A DNA stretch of 52,411 nucleotides, taken from Rivularia sp. MS3 (GTDB taxonomy: Bacteria > Cyanobacteriota > Cyanobacteriia > Cyanobacteriales > Nostocaceae). Position 1 is the stretch's first letter; each line of letters begins with the position of its first letter. Both the position numbers and the translations under genes were made by a program. Positions 43,851-52,362 of this stretch are shown here, piece by piece. The notes beneath the pieces were generated by a model, which was given only the letters and a program-made list of their open reading frames with translations, was not told the origin of the DNA and made no database searches. The stretch spans positions 1 through 52,411 of the forward strand of contig JAHCMI010000066.1 of assembly GCA_019192545.1 (NCBI GenBank), written 5' to 3'.

Positions 43851-44462
43851 ATGGTAAAGATACCTACCAACCCACAAGAAACCTTTTTACTTGAGCTACC
43901 AAAAACCATTGGATTATACGTTACTCAAGAACAGTTTTTCGCCTTAAGTGCGGCAAACCCAGATTTGAAACTTGAAAGAAACGCAAAGGGAGAATTAATT
44001 TTGAATCCACCAACTGGTTGGCAAACTGGAAAATTTAATTCGAGTATTTCTGGAGAGTTGTATATATGGTGGCGCAATTCCGGCGAATCTGGATTAGTGT
44101 TTGATTCTTCTACTGGCTTTATTTTACCCAACGGCGCTACTCGCTCTCCGGATGCTTCTTGGATTTCTCAACAGCGATGGGATGCGCTTGCTCCCGAAAA
44201 AAAAGGAACTTTTGCTAATATTTGTCCCGATTTTGTAGTTGAGTTACGCTCTAGTTCCGATAGAATTGAACCTTTGCAAGCTAAGATGAGAGAATACATG
44301 GACAATGGCACAAAACTTGGCTGGTTACTCGATCCACAAAATCGCCAAGTAGAAATTTATCGATTGGATAAGAAAGTAGAAGTATTAGAAAATCCGGCTG
44401 AATTATTCGGTGAAGATATTCTAACAGGTTTTGCGCTGAAATTGCGTAGGATTTGGAATTAA
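43851..44462 (+). CDS. Uma2-family (DUF820) predicted endonuclease
   Basis: A 203-residue paralogue of the product at 16725-17303: both have LKLERNAxGELI, PPTGxxTGxxNSSI and SPDxSW. Here the core is SPDASWISQQRWDAL, then PDFVVELRSSSDRIEPLQAK and GTKLGWLLDP. The acidic and Lys residues of the PD-(D/E)XK-like fold are retained. A ribosome-binding site AGAGG lies nine bases before the ATG. It is followed by a perfect terminator hairpin. Function of the family is unproven. Confidence 0.88.
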   Translation: MVKIPTNPQETFLLELPKTIGLYVTQEQFFALSAANPDLKLERNAKGELILNPPTGWQTGKFNSSISGELYIWWRNSGESGLVFDSSTGFILPNGATRSPDASWISQQRWDALAPEKKGTFANICPDFVVELRSSSDRIEPLQAKMREYMDNGTKLGWLLDPQNRQVEIYRLDKKVEVLENPAELFGEDILTGFALKLRRIWN

Positions 44463-44553
44463 CAATTAAAAAGCCGTATTACAATACTTGCTCTCTACAT
44501 CAAACAAATCAAGTTAAACAATATGACAATGGCTAAGCAAAACTACAATACAC

Positions 44554-44585
44554 AAACCTCACTCAATAATTACTGAGTGAGGTTT
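44554..44585 (+). terminator. Perfect 12-bp stem-loop, terminator of the Uma2 gene
   Basis: AAACCTCACTCA and TGAGTGAGGTTT are exact inverted arms with an 8-base loop, followed by AATTT, 90 bp past the stop codon. Confidence 0.75.
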
Positions 44586-45041
44586 AATTTAGATCCAACG
44601 AAGTTTACTTAACTTTAGAAAAATCTAAAATAATAATACTTTTCTCCGAAAGAACAAAATTATGGTAAACTTCATACTACGTTCGTCTCCAAAATCGAAC
44701 GCAAAGACGAAACCCCTAAACTGCATACGGGGAACATCTACCTTTCTTCCTAAATTGCGAGAATTACTATGACTAATGTAATTCTGCGGAAAACCAAAAT
44801 TTAACGTTGTTTAAATAGATTTGTGTCTATCCAAACCTCTATAATCTTAACCTTTTATAATTTACATTATTGATACAAACGATACCAAACAAAAGTAACA
44901 TAGGGTTACAATAATTGCTTATAATCAGTTTTATTTATGTAAATCAAGATTAAAATCATAAAAAGTTTAATAAAATTTGAATATTTATCCCAAGACAATA
45001 TAGGCTATCAAGCATAGAAGCTTATTCATAAAATTAATTCT
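44586..45041. other. Spacer with a possible structured RNA (alternative pairings)
   Basis: At 44680-44701 CGTTCG pairs with CGAACG. Using the same TTCG bases, TTCGTCT (44682-44688) can instead pair with AGACGAA (44705-44711). A CCCC/GGGG stem follows at 44713-44732. The two first pairings exclude one another. At 44895-44909 GTAACATAGGGTTAC is a short dyad, with TATAAT at about 44921. No gene is visible in the spacer. Confidence 0.4.
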
Positions 45042-45839
45042 ATGCAGGAGTCTAATTCTAATAGTAAAACTAATTCTTCGGATATTATACGGCAGTGGGT
45101 GACTCTAGCTGCGGTAATTTTAGCTTTCGTTATCAACGTGCTATCTAATATCTTTCCCCTAAACGGACTTACTATCGGTGGAGTCTCAAATACTTTATTC
45201 AAAGACGTTTTAATCGTTCCCGCTAATTATGCTTTTGCGATATGGGGATTAATTTATATCGGCTTATTCGCTTTTGCTATTTACCAAGTTTTACCATCGC
45301 AACGAGAAAATCCCAATTTACGTAAAACTGGATATCTATTAGCTATTGCATCCGTCGCTCAATGTGTCTGGGTGTATCTATTCTTATCACGGTATTTTGC
45401 AGCTTCGGTTATTGCAATGCTGTGGATTTTAATACCGTTGATAATGATGTATCTGCGGTTAGGAGTTGGAACATTACCTGCTTCGCGTGGTGAAAGATGG
45501 TTTATTCGCTATCCTATCGGTGTTTATCTCGGTTGGATAAGCGTTGCGACTATTGTTAATGTCGCAAGTGCTTTATATATCAATGATTGGAATGGTTTCG
45601 GTATCTCACCAGAAAACTGGACTACAATTATGATTATTATTGCCACATTTATAGCTACTCTTTCATTAACCCAACGTCAAGATTTTACATATAGCGGTGT
45701 TACAGTTTGGGCTTTAATTGCGATCGCAGTCAAACAGTGGCAAAATTCAAATTTGAAAATAGTAGCATTAGCAGGTGTTTGTATTCTTGTAGCAGTTGGT
45801 TTGTTCTCAAAATCTAGACAATCAACACTTAGAAGTTAA
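45042..45839 (+). CDS. TspO/tryptophan-rich sensory-like membrane protein
   Basis: A 265-residue membrane protein with about eight hydrophobic segments. The parts VINVLSNIFPLNGLTIGGVS and VPANYAFAIWGLIYIGLFAF resemble the tryptophan-rich sensory (TspO-related) family, where the NYAFxIWGxIY block is typical. The normal TspO is shorter (five helices), so this is an extended relative. TspO proteins bind tetrapyrroles and respond to light and stress in some bacteria. It is convergent with the RuBisCO-like gene. Confidence 0.55.
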   Translation: MQESNSNSKTNSSDIIRQWVTLAAVILAFVINVLSNIFPLNGLTIGGVSNTLFKDVLIVPANYAFAIWGLIYIGLFAFAIYQVLPSQRENPNLRKTGYLLAIASVAQCVWVYLFLSRYFAASVIAMLWILIPLIMMYLRLGVGTLPASRGERWFIRYPIGVYLGWISVATIVNVASALYINDWNGFGISPENWTTIMIIIATFIATLSLTQRQDFTYSGVTVWALIAIAVKQWQNSNLKIVALAGVCILVAVGLFSKSRQSTLRS

Positions 45840-45899
45840 AGGTTCCAAATTAAATAACTTCTAGCTTATCCCCTTATATAAATTAACGATTGCTATAAA

Positions 45900-47066
45900 T
45901 CACTTTTTCCCCCACTTCTCCAAGGCTCGCTTCAAGGCACCATCATTCAAATGTTCTAACTCAAAAGACTCTTGCTGCTCAACTTTTTCCAAAGCTTGAA
46001 AAAATGCCTTGACTCCACTAGCAGCACCATCGGGATGATCCATTATTCCCGTACCCGCATTCAAAATTACATCTTTACCGTAATCGGCTATTGCTTGAGG
46101 TACGATACCGGGGTGAATACCCGCAGAAGGAACCGGAAAAACATTGCGATCGCGCAAGCTATGTTTAATTTTTGCTTCCTCCGATGCATCAAAGGGTAAA
46201 CTTCCGTAATGTGCTGGATACAACACCGCATCAGCACCTGCATGAGCCATGAAAGTTCCTAGTATTACAGAATACGATATACCGTGGTCTGGAGCCGCAC
46301 ACAAAGCGCCTGCAAGGGCTGGGTGAGTAAAAATAGGTACATTTATATCTGCATCAGCAGCTAATGCTTGCAGTACCGAAAAACCGTAGGAAAGTACGTT
46401 AAGTAACAATGCATTAGCACCTTCTCTTACTAACAAACGCGCTTTTTCTAATAATTTATCTGCGCTTCCGGTAACGTTAACGGCATACAATATAGTGCGT
46501 CCGGTTTTTTGCTTGATTTCATCAATCACTTGACGACAGGCTTTAAGACGTTCCAGGGTAGGAGCAACATCTAAGTCTCCCAGAATTTCATCATCTTTAA
46601 TAATATCTAGACCTGCGTATGCGACTTCTTTTAAAATAGCAGCATGATCTTCTGCACTAAGTCCTAAAGCAGGTTTAAATATTGCCATGATTAAAGGACG
46701 GTTAAATACTCCCAATCTTTGCCTTATTCCAGAAATACCAAGCTTAGGTGACAAACCATAATTATTTGATAATCTTACCGCTACAACTTTTGCAGCACCT
46801 GCCATCGAATATTTACCAAATATCATTGTCAGCAAGCTGGAAATATCATTTTCTACATTCCCTTCGGGAAACCTCACTGTAGCAATGCTACAACCAGTAA
46901 TATTTTCCCTTTTTACTGTAATAACTTGTCCAAGATGTTTGCTTAAAGCCGCTTCTCGATGAGCGAAGCGAGCATCCCAAGTGCCCGCAGTTTGTCCAAC
47001 AGCAATAACTTTAGCTTGTTTTTCGGCATCTACACCCAACGGAAAACGATAATCAACTTCAATCAT
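45900..47066 (-). CDS. mtnW: RuBisCO-like protein (form IV), probable DK-MTP 1-phosphate enolase
   Basis: A 388-residue homologue of the RuBisCO large subunit. It keeps KPALGLS with Lys131 (equivalent to RuBisCO Lys175) and DIIKDDE with Lys157, Asp159 and Glu160 (the carbamate lysine and metal ligands). It lacks the loop-6 lysine: the corresponding stretch reads YPAHYGSLPF. The sequence starts MIEVDYRFP and AVGQTAGTW, like the Microcystis form IV protein shown to be 2,3-diketo-5-methylthiopentyl-1-phosphate enolase of methionine salvage, so that activity is expected. No other methionine-salvage gene lies in the window. ATG at 47066; the cytM-like gene is 96 bp upstream on the same strand. Confidence 0.85.
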   Translation of the reverse strand: MIEVDYRFPLGVDAEKQAKVIAVGQTAGTWDARFAHREAALSKHLGQVITVKRENITGCSIATVRFPEGNVENDISSLLTMIFGKYSMAGAAKVVAVRLSNNYGLSPKLGISGIRQRLGVFNRPLIMAIFKPALGLSAEDHAAILKEVAYAGLDIIKDDEILGDLDVAPTLERLKACRQVIDEIKQKTGRTILYAVNVTGSADKLLEKARLLVREGANALLLNVLSYGFSVLQALAADADINVPIFTHPALAGALCAAPDHGISYSVILGTFMAHAGADAVLYPAHYGSLPFDASEEAKIKHSLRDRNVFPVPSAGIHPGIVPQAIADYGKDVILNAGTGIMDHPDGAASGVKAFFQALEKVEQQESFELEHLNDGALKRALEKWGKK

Positions 47067-47162
47067 CAGTTTGTCGGTTATGACTTAAGTTCAATTATTC
47101 AATTTAGCTTTAAAGAGTAAAGTGGGGAATAGAAGATTTAATTTACCAATCTATCACCCAGG

Positions 47163-47552
47163 TTAAAGGCTTTCTAAATAACTGAGCAAATCCGCCATTT
47201 CTTCCGTACTGGGTTGAAATTTTGGCATTGGCGGGGTATCTCCGCTAATAACTTGATGAATCAGTCCATACCGGGATTTATGTTTGGATACTGCTTGTAG
47301 AGAAGGACCTATGCTTCCCGTTGCTTCCAAACCATGACAGCCAGCACAGTTAATTTGGAAAATTGCGTGTCCTTGAGTGGGATTTCCTGTCTTAGAAAGA
47401 ACGCCTTTGACATAGGGGTCGGAAGTTCTCACCATATTTACAGCAAAAATGCCTAATAGGATTGCTAGCAAAACCGCTAACGAAAAGAATGCGATTCGCC
47501 CCATTAGAGTGTCCGGTTTGGTAATCTGCTTATCCAAAAGGTTTGCTGTCAA
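47163..47552 (-). CDS. cytM: Cytochrome cM-like membrane-anchored c-type cytochrome
   Basis: The 129-residue product has one uncleaved-looking hydrophobic segment (about residues 20-40) and a c-type heme site CAGCH with Cys69, Cys72 and His73. The axial methionine is probably Met109 in TPPMPKF. The short linker and anchor fit cytochrome cM, a low-abundance cyanobacterial electron carrier that affects respiration and photosynthesis balance. The frame begins with TTG at 47552; no upstream ATG exists and the ATG at residue 17 would cut into the anchor flank. It is divergent from petG. Confidence 0.8.
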   Translation of the reverse strand: MTANLLDKQITKPDTLMGRIAFFSLAVLLAILLGIFAVNMVRTSDPYVKGVLSKTGNPTQGHAIFQINCAGCHGLEATGSIGPSLQAVSKHKSRYGLIHQVISGDTPPMPKFQPSTEEMADLLSYLESL

Positions 47553-47746
47553 AGTCGGTGTCTACAAAAATATTTCATTTCATACACATAGCTTAAAAGT
47601 TCTTGACTGTCTCTGCAAGCACTAATCGCTAATTTTTCGACTCAAAATGTATCTCAAATTCTCTCCTGGAGCGCTCTGAGGCTACTTTCTTTGATAAGAT
47701 GAAAGACAGTAAACAAATATGAAAAATTGCGATCGGGAGACTTATC

Positions 47747-47860
47747 ATGGTTGAACCTCTACTTGATGGAATGGTTTTAGGTCTAGTTTTCGTTACTTTA
47801 GCCGGTTTGTTTTATAAAGCCTACGAACAGTACAAGCGCGGTAACGAACTTGGTCTGTAA
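47747..47860 (+). CDS. petG: Cytochrome b6f complex subunit 5 (PetG)
   Basis: A 37-residue single-pass membrane protein, [20 protein letters not shown] followed by [17 protein letters not shown], identical in layout to PetG of other cyanobacteria. It is a small subunit needed for assembly of the cytochrome b6f complex in the thylakoid membrane. GGGAGA precedes the ATG by seven bases. The location beside a cytM-like gene and before rsmD is a typical small-gene placement. Confidence 0.95.
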   Translation: MVEPLLDGMVLGLVFVTLAGLFYKAYEQYKRGNELGL

Positions 47861-47975
47861 TAGTTATGAGTGAAGAGTTACCAGTTATCAGCGACCATTT
47901 CCTGGTAATTGGTAAGCATAATTTAATTGCATTAAAGTTATAATCGCTTGTACTTAAAAAAGAAAATCTTCATTT

Positions 47976-47997
47976 AGTCCTCTAAAAGAGGACTTTT
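47976..47997 (+). terminator. Stem-loop terminator candidate after petG
   Basis: AGTCCTCT and AGAGGACT form an 8-bp perfect stem with a three-base loop and a TTT tail, 115 bp past the petG stop. Confidence 0.65.
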
Positions 47998-48171
47998 GCG
48001 ATTAAAAAGCAGTTTTATACCATCAATGGGAAAGCTATTTACAAAAATTAATTTAAGAATTATAAAAGTAAGGTTTACATAGCGCCATAGGTAGTCTGCT
48101 TGATTTACACAATTATTTTGTTAAAGCAATAATTGAAAAAACAAACTCTAACCAGCGTTGCTAACTGGTAA

Positions 48172-48708
48172 CTAGTAACTGTAAAAACTGACGGTAGTAT
48201 TGCCATAAACTTTTTGACGGCAGATTTCCCAATCTGGTATTTGTGGCGGTGTCCATAATTTGGGATTGTGTTCTACTGCGATTTCTCCATCTCTATCTAA
48301 AAGCTTGTAGCGAGTAATAGCTTCTAAAACAGGGTTATACAAATCGCTAGCATAAGGTGGATCGAAATAAATTCTGTCAAACTGCTGTTCGTTGAGTTTG
48401 GGTAATTGCTGTAATACATCCCCCTGCAAAAGTTCCCACGTCTGTTCGGAACTTGCTACTTGCTGCCAATTTTGCTTTATAATACCGCAAGCACTTTGAA
48501 ATTTTTCTATACCAACTACGAGTTTAGCCCCTCTACACAAAGCTTCTGCACCCATAGAACCAGTTCCGGTGCATAAATCTAACCAGCGACAATCAGTAAT
48601 CTTTCCTTGCCAAATATTAAATATAGCTTCTCTTACTCTCGCACTTGTGGGTCTGGTTTGCTTCCCTGGTAATGTTTTTAACTGACGTTTACCGTATATT
48701 CTTAACAA
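48172..48708 (-). CDS. rsmD: 16S rRNA (guanine(966)-N2)-methyltransferase
   Basis: RsmD methylates G966 of 16S rRNA in the assembled 30S subunit. The 178-residue product has the family N-terminus RPTSARVREAIFNIWQ, methyltransferase motif I LDLCTGTGSMGAEALCRGA and the catalytic FDPPYASD. The frame opens with TTG at 48708 (LLRIYGKRQLKTLPG); no ATG lies in a better place. It is downstream of hisH on the same strand with about 150 bp between. Confidence 0.92.
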   Translation of the reverse strand: MLRIYGKRQLKTLPGKQTRPTSARVREAIFNIWQGKITDCRWLDLCTGTGSMGAEALCRGAKLVVGIEKFQSACGIIKQNWQQVASSEQTWELLQGDVLQQLPKLNEQQFDRIYFDPPYASDLYNPVLEAITRYKLLDRDGEIAVEHNPKLWTPPQIPDWEICRQKVYGNTTVSFYSY

Positions 48709-48855
48709 AATGTTTTTGTGTCTTTAGAGATAGATTTTGGCGACAATAGTAAAACTTGCTGCCACTATTCTATAACAGAAACCACAAAGCACTGCTGAAA
48801 GCATAAAATTAAAACCATTGGCATCGGCAATTAAATATGGAATGCTTGCAACATA

Positions 48856-49491
48856 TTAAACAGCAACTTTTTCACGTACCTGAGAGACAAAATTAGAAAG
48901 AATTTGTAGTCCGACATTAGAAGATTTTTCGGGGTGAAACTGAACTGCGGTGACATTATCGTAAGCAATTGCAGCAGTTACAGTTTGACTACCATGAGTT
49001 ACGGTTGCTGCATTCACTTTCTTCTCAACTGGATCGACATAGAAAGAATGAACAAAGTATACCCAAGGTTGGGGGGGTAAATGCTCCCATAAAAGACTCC
49101 GTGGTTGAGTTATTTCCAACTGATTCCAACCCATATGAGGAATTCTTATTTCAGACTCTGTACGAAAACGTTTCACCTTTCCTTTAATGATTCCTAATCC
49201 ATTTTCAACTCCTTCCTCGGACGATTCAAATAGAATTTGCATCCCCAGACATATTCCTAAAAAAGGTTTACCTGAAGCCACGACATTTTTTATTGGCTCA
49301 ATCAAACCTCGCGTTCGTAAATTTTGCATTGCTGGATCGAAGGCACCAACTCCAGGCAATACAATTGCCGAGCTTCTTTCCAAATCTTTGGAAGAACTTG
49401 TAACTTTAGGGGTTGCACCAGCTTTTTCTAAAGCCTTACAAACTGAGTGCAAATTTCCCATGTCATAATCGATTACTGCAATTACCGCCAT
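48856..49491 (-). CDS. hisH: Imidazole glycerol phosphate synthase, glutaminase subunit
   Basis: HisH hydrolyses glutamine and channels ammonia to HisF in histidine biosynthesis. The 211-residue product has the class I amidotransferase triad: Cys81 in GICLGMQ, and His185 and Glu187 in QFHPEKS. PGVGAFDPAM near 46-55 is the oxyanion loop. ATG at 49491. hisF is not next to it. Confidence 0.95.
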   Translation of the reverse strand: MAVIAVIDYDMGNLHSVCKALEKAGATPKVTSSSKDLERSSAIVLPGVGAFDPAMQNLRTRGLIEPIKNVVASGKPFLGICLGMQILFESSEEGVENGLGIIKGKVKRFRTESEIRIPHMGWNQLEITQPRSLLWEHLPPQPWVYFVHSFYVDPVEKKVNAATVTHGSQTVTAAIAYDNVTAVQFHPEKSSNVGLQILSNFVSQVREKVAV

Positions 49492-50259
49492 TAACCTACT
49501 CCCGATAAATTCATAGATGGAGGGTAAACAATCTATTACTAATAAAATTTGTGCCGCAAAGATTGTTATTAACTTCCGAACAAAATTTGGCTTATACGTT
49601 ACAAATCAATTTACTCTGAAGACTTACTGCTTAAAATTACTTTACATTGTTATAGTCATAGTTAATTTGATTCTCAAAGCTAATTTTACCTGGAAATTTA
49701 CAACCTGTTAGTTTAAGGAAAATTAAAGAACAGTGAACTTTTAACTCTATGCTATTCTAAGCGGCTCAATCATGCAAAGTAATAAGCCATTAATTCCAAA
49801 AATTAAATGATAAAAACAATAGAGTTGAGGCTTTATTTGAGATTTTTTTTAAAATTGAGTGGATAGAAACCAACTTGTTCATCTTGACTATTACCTATTT
49901 TTTAAACCAACATCTAATAGCTACTATAGTACAGATATATTGTTACAACAGTAAATAATATAGGATCGAATATTATGTGTTGTATACAACTGTTGACTTC
50001 AGGCAATTAAAAACCAACATCGCTTTTCTGAACTGACATCAAATATTTAAGAGGTGAATTTGTTTTGAATAGTTTTATGATTTATTTTTAGATGAGTGAG
50101 TAGTTTCTTAAATCATAAGTTGCGTCGTAGTTATTCACGTTATTATTTTGACAAATAAAAATAGCTTATTTTGCTGTTAATTTGTGATTTATAGATTGAT
50201 GTATAGGCACTTTCATCAATATCGGTGCGTCTTTAATGGAACGCAAAAACTAAGGATAT
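49492..50259. other. AT-rich spacer, no gene seen
   Basis: About 770 bp between divergent hisH and the DUF3370 gene. A 64-residue frame exists at 49517-49711 on the plus strand but its composition (Ile/Leu/Lys-rich, no start signal) looks like chance. I see no tRNA or repeats. The last 40 bases include AAGGAT, the likely ribosome-binding site of the next gene. Confidence 0.55.
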
Positions 50260-51621
50260 ATGTTCTCATTCTTACTTAATTTTCTCATCGCTCAAGCAAC
50301 TACTCCCACCCCTACACCTGTAGAAGTAGTACAGCCACAACAAGTACGCCCTTTACCGGGTAAGCTTGATAACATTCCAGTTTTCAATAGCAATAGTCCA
50401 GAATTAGTTCTCAAAGAAGGAATTTTGCTCTCAACATTTCCAGGTAAAGGTAAAAAGGTGTCTAAAGCACACCTTAATTTTCCCTTTAAAGGACGGTTTG
50501 ATATATTTGCCCATCATGTTGCCAAAGCATCTACGCCGGATGATTTAAGGACGCTATACCTGGGGATAATGCTGCACAATCCAACTTCACAACCTGTAAC
50601 GATAAATGTATTGCAAGCAGCAAGCTATTTAAGTCAACCAGATGCACCATTTATTGATTTACCACCTCAAAAAAACAATTATTTTGGTAGAGTTTTCGCA
50701 GGCCCAGGAAGTAGAGTAACCAGTGATGTTTTGAGAAAGCGTCGTCAATCGACAATACCTGCTCAACTAATAATTCCACCGGGAAAAACTCGCACGATCA
50801 TGAATGCACCAATTCCCGTAAAAGAATTAGAACCACCAATAAATGGACGCTCTACCTTAATGCGATTGTGGAGTAGTGGTAAAGTACATGCTGCATCGTT
50901 AGCAATGTTTGCACCTACCAACGCAGATGGAAGCGAACGTCCCCCAACTTTACCCGAATGGCAAAATTTACTTGACAATGGTGATTTAGCAGGGCCAAGA
51001 GATAAAGCACCTACACCACCAGAAGACATCAACAAACCAATTATCTACGGTAGAGTCTCCGGAGTAGCAAAAGGTTCGCAATGGAATTCTTTAGTTGTTG
51101 ATAATCCAAAAAAAACTTATTTAACAATTCCTCAACCGGGTAAAGCTTTCTCCTACGGTATCGCTACTCTGCATCGTGGAACTTTAGGAACCAACCAAAT
51201 TCAAACCGCTAAAATGCTAGCAAGGTATCCAGATACAGCATACTACGCTCACGGCAACTATGGAATTCAGTATAGTTTGCAGTTACCTCTATTAAATAAA
51301 TCTTCAACACCGCAGACTGTAAAAGTATCATTGCAAACACCAATTAAAGAAGATAAATTAACTAAAAACGGTTTACGCTTCTTTGATAATCCATCTAAAC
51401 GAGTCTTCTTTCGCGGTACGGTAAGAGTGCGTTACACGGATGATAAAGGATTACCCCGTACCCGCTACCTGCATTTAGTCCAAAACAGAGGTCAAAAAGG
51501 CGAACCTTTAACAACATTAAATATAAAACCAGGTGATAAAAGACTCGTAGAAGTAGATTTACTCTATCCCCCAGACGCAACACCACCGCAAGTTATTACA
51601 GTTGAAACCGAAGATAAATAG
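50260..51621 (+). CDS. DUF3370 secreted cyanobacterial protein
   Basis: A 453-residue protein of the DUF3370 family, limited as far as I know to cyanobacteria. A short N-terminal hydrophobic segment (FSFLLNFLIAQA) suggests a short signal peptide, followed by a Pro/Thr-rich linker. Landmarks are PGKLDNIPVFNSNSPELVLK, FKGRFDIFAHHVAKAS, YLGIMLHNPTSQPVTINVLQ, YAHGNYGIQYSLQLPLLNK and LVEVDLLYPPDATPPQVIT. The family has beta-sandwich character; role unknown, probably outer-surface or periplasmic. The ATG at 50260 follows AAGGA. Confidence 0.75.
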   Translation: MFSFLLNFLIAQATTPTPTPVEVVQPQQVRPLPGKLDNIPVFNSNSPELVLKEGILLSTFPGKGKKVSKAHLNFPFKGRFDIFAHHVAKASTPDDLRTLYLGIMLHNPTSQPVTINVLQAASYLSQPDAPFIDLPPQKNNYFGRVFAGPGSRVTSDVLRKRRQSTIPAQLIIPPGKTRTIMNAPIPVKELEPPINGRSTLMRLWSSGKVHAASLAMFAPTNADGSERPPTLPEWQNLLDNGDLAGPRDKAPTPPEDINKPIIYGRVSGVAKGSQWNSLVVDNPKKTYLTIPQPGKAFSYGIATLHRGTLGTNQIQTAKMLARYPDTAYYAHGNYGIQYSLQLPLLNKSSTPQTVKVSLQTPIKEDKLTKNGLRFFDNPSKRVFFRGTVRVRYTDDKGLPRTRYLHLVQNRGQKGEPLTTLNIKPGDKRLVEVDLLYPPDATPPQVITVETEDK

Positions 51622-51642
51622 AATATAAATTTTTATTCTCTT

Positions 51643-51713
51643 GTAGGGTGCTGTGACGGTTACGGTAATTTATCAACTGTAACAAAATGATCTCAATTTA
51701 CCGTCACGCACCA
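51643..51713. repeat. Family B hairpin repeat
   Basis: GTAGGGTGCTGTGACGGT and ACCGTCACGCACC are inverted ends. Nearly the same length and arms as the copy at 5860-5931. It lies 21 bp after the DUF3370 stop. Confidence 0.8.
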
Positions 51714-51802
51714 ATTTCTTATATATTCAAAATTGATTATTTGTGTAGAAATCAATTGACAGTGCGTGACGTTATACGCATCACAATTCCAAAATCTAGT
51801 TT

Positions 51803-52297
51803 ATGAACGAGACAAACGATTATAAATTATCCCAATCACCTGAAAATTCAAATAATATATCTGAACTTTTCTATTTACTCAATTTTTTCTCTAAAACTTT
51901 TACGGAACAATGGGATGCTGTACCTAAAGAATTTACACCTGTCTGGGTTGAAACCTATTCCGTGCATTGTAATGTTTATAACCCAATTTTCTTTTTAACT
52001 TGTATGTTAATGAGAAGTATAGAAGAAATGCTCTGTAAATCTTATGGCTTTAAAGAAGAAACAGTGCTTATTTTAGAATATGAAATTCATTCACTGCTTG
52101 ATTTTTGGATAACAGAATATAATTACATTATTTTTGAGAAAGAAGGTGGAATTACTGGTTCCGGCGGAATCTGGTTAGTTTTAGCTAGACTTTGCAAAAT
52201 AGCTTTGAGTTATGAAAATTGGAGTATATACAAAGTCCAAAAATTATCATTTGACTATTTTTTAGAAAAACATAGCCATGCTTATGATGCGGTTTAA
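51803..52297 (+). CDS. Hypothetical protein, 164 aa
   Basis: I do not recognise this protein. It is soluble or peripheral, with many aromatic residues. The central part NPIFFLTCMLMRSIEEMLCK could be an amphipathic or buried helix. A Gly-rich piece (KEGGITGSGGIWLVLARLCK) follows. Codon use and an ATG start are normal. It is convergent with the 5S rRNA terminator. Confidence 0.55.
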   Translation: MNETNDYKLSQSPENSNNISELFYLLNFFSKTFTEQWDAVPKEFTPVWVETYSVHCNVYNPIFFLTCMLMRSIEEMLCKSYGFKEETVLILEYEIHSLLDFWITEYNYIIFEKEGGITGSGGIWLVLARLCKIALSYENWSIYKVQKLSFDYFLEKHSHAYDAV

Positions 52298-52321
52298 TTT
52301 TGAAGCATATAAAAAATTAAA

Positions 52322-52350
52322 AAATCCTCCCATATATCAAGGAAGGATTT
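52322..52350 (-). terminator. rRNA operon terminator
   Basis: AAATCCTCCC (52322-52331) and GGAAGGATTT (52341-52350) pair with one mismatch over a nine-base loop. On the minus strand the stem is followed by a run of T, directly downstream of the 5S rRNA end. Confidence 0.75.
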
Positions 52351-52362
52351 TTCAAATTAAAA

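Noticed and set aside
44895-44909. GTAACATAGGGTTAC as an NtcA site
   Set aside because: NtcA sites have GTA, eight bases, then TAC; here nine bases separate them, and the distance to TATAAT is too short.
49517-49711. A 64-residue plus-strand frame after hisH
   Set aside because: No start signal and an Ile/Lys composition expected of AT-rich spacer DNA.
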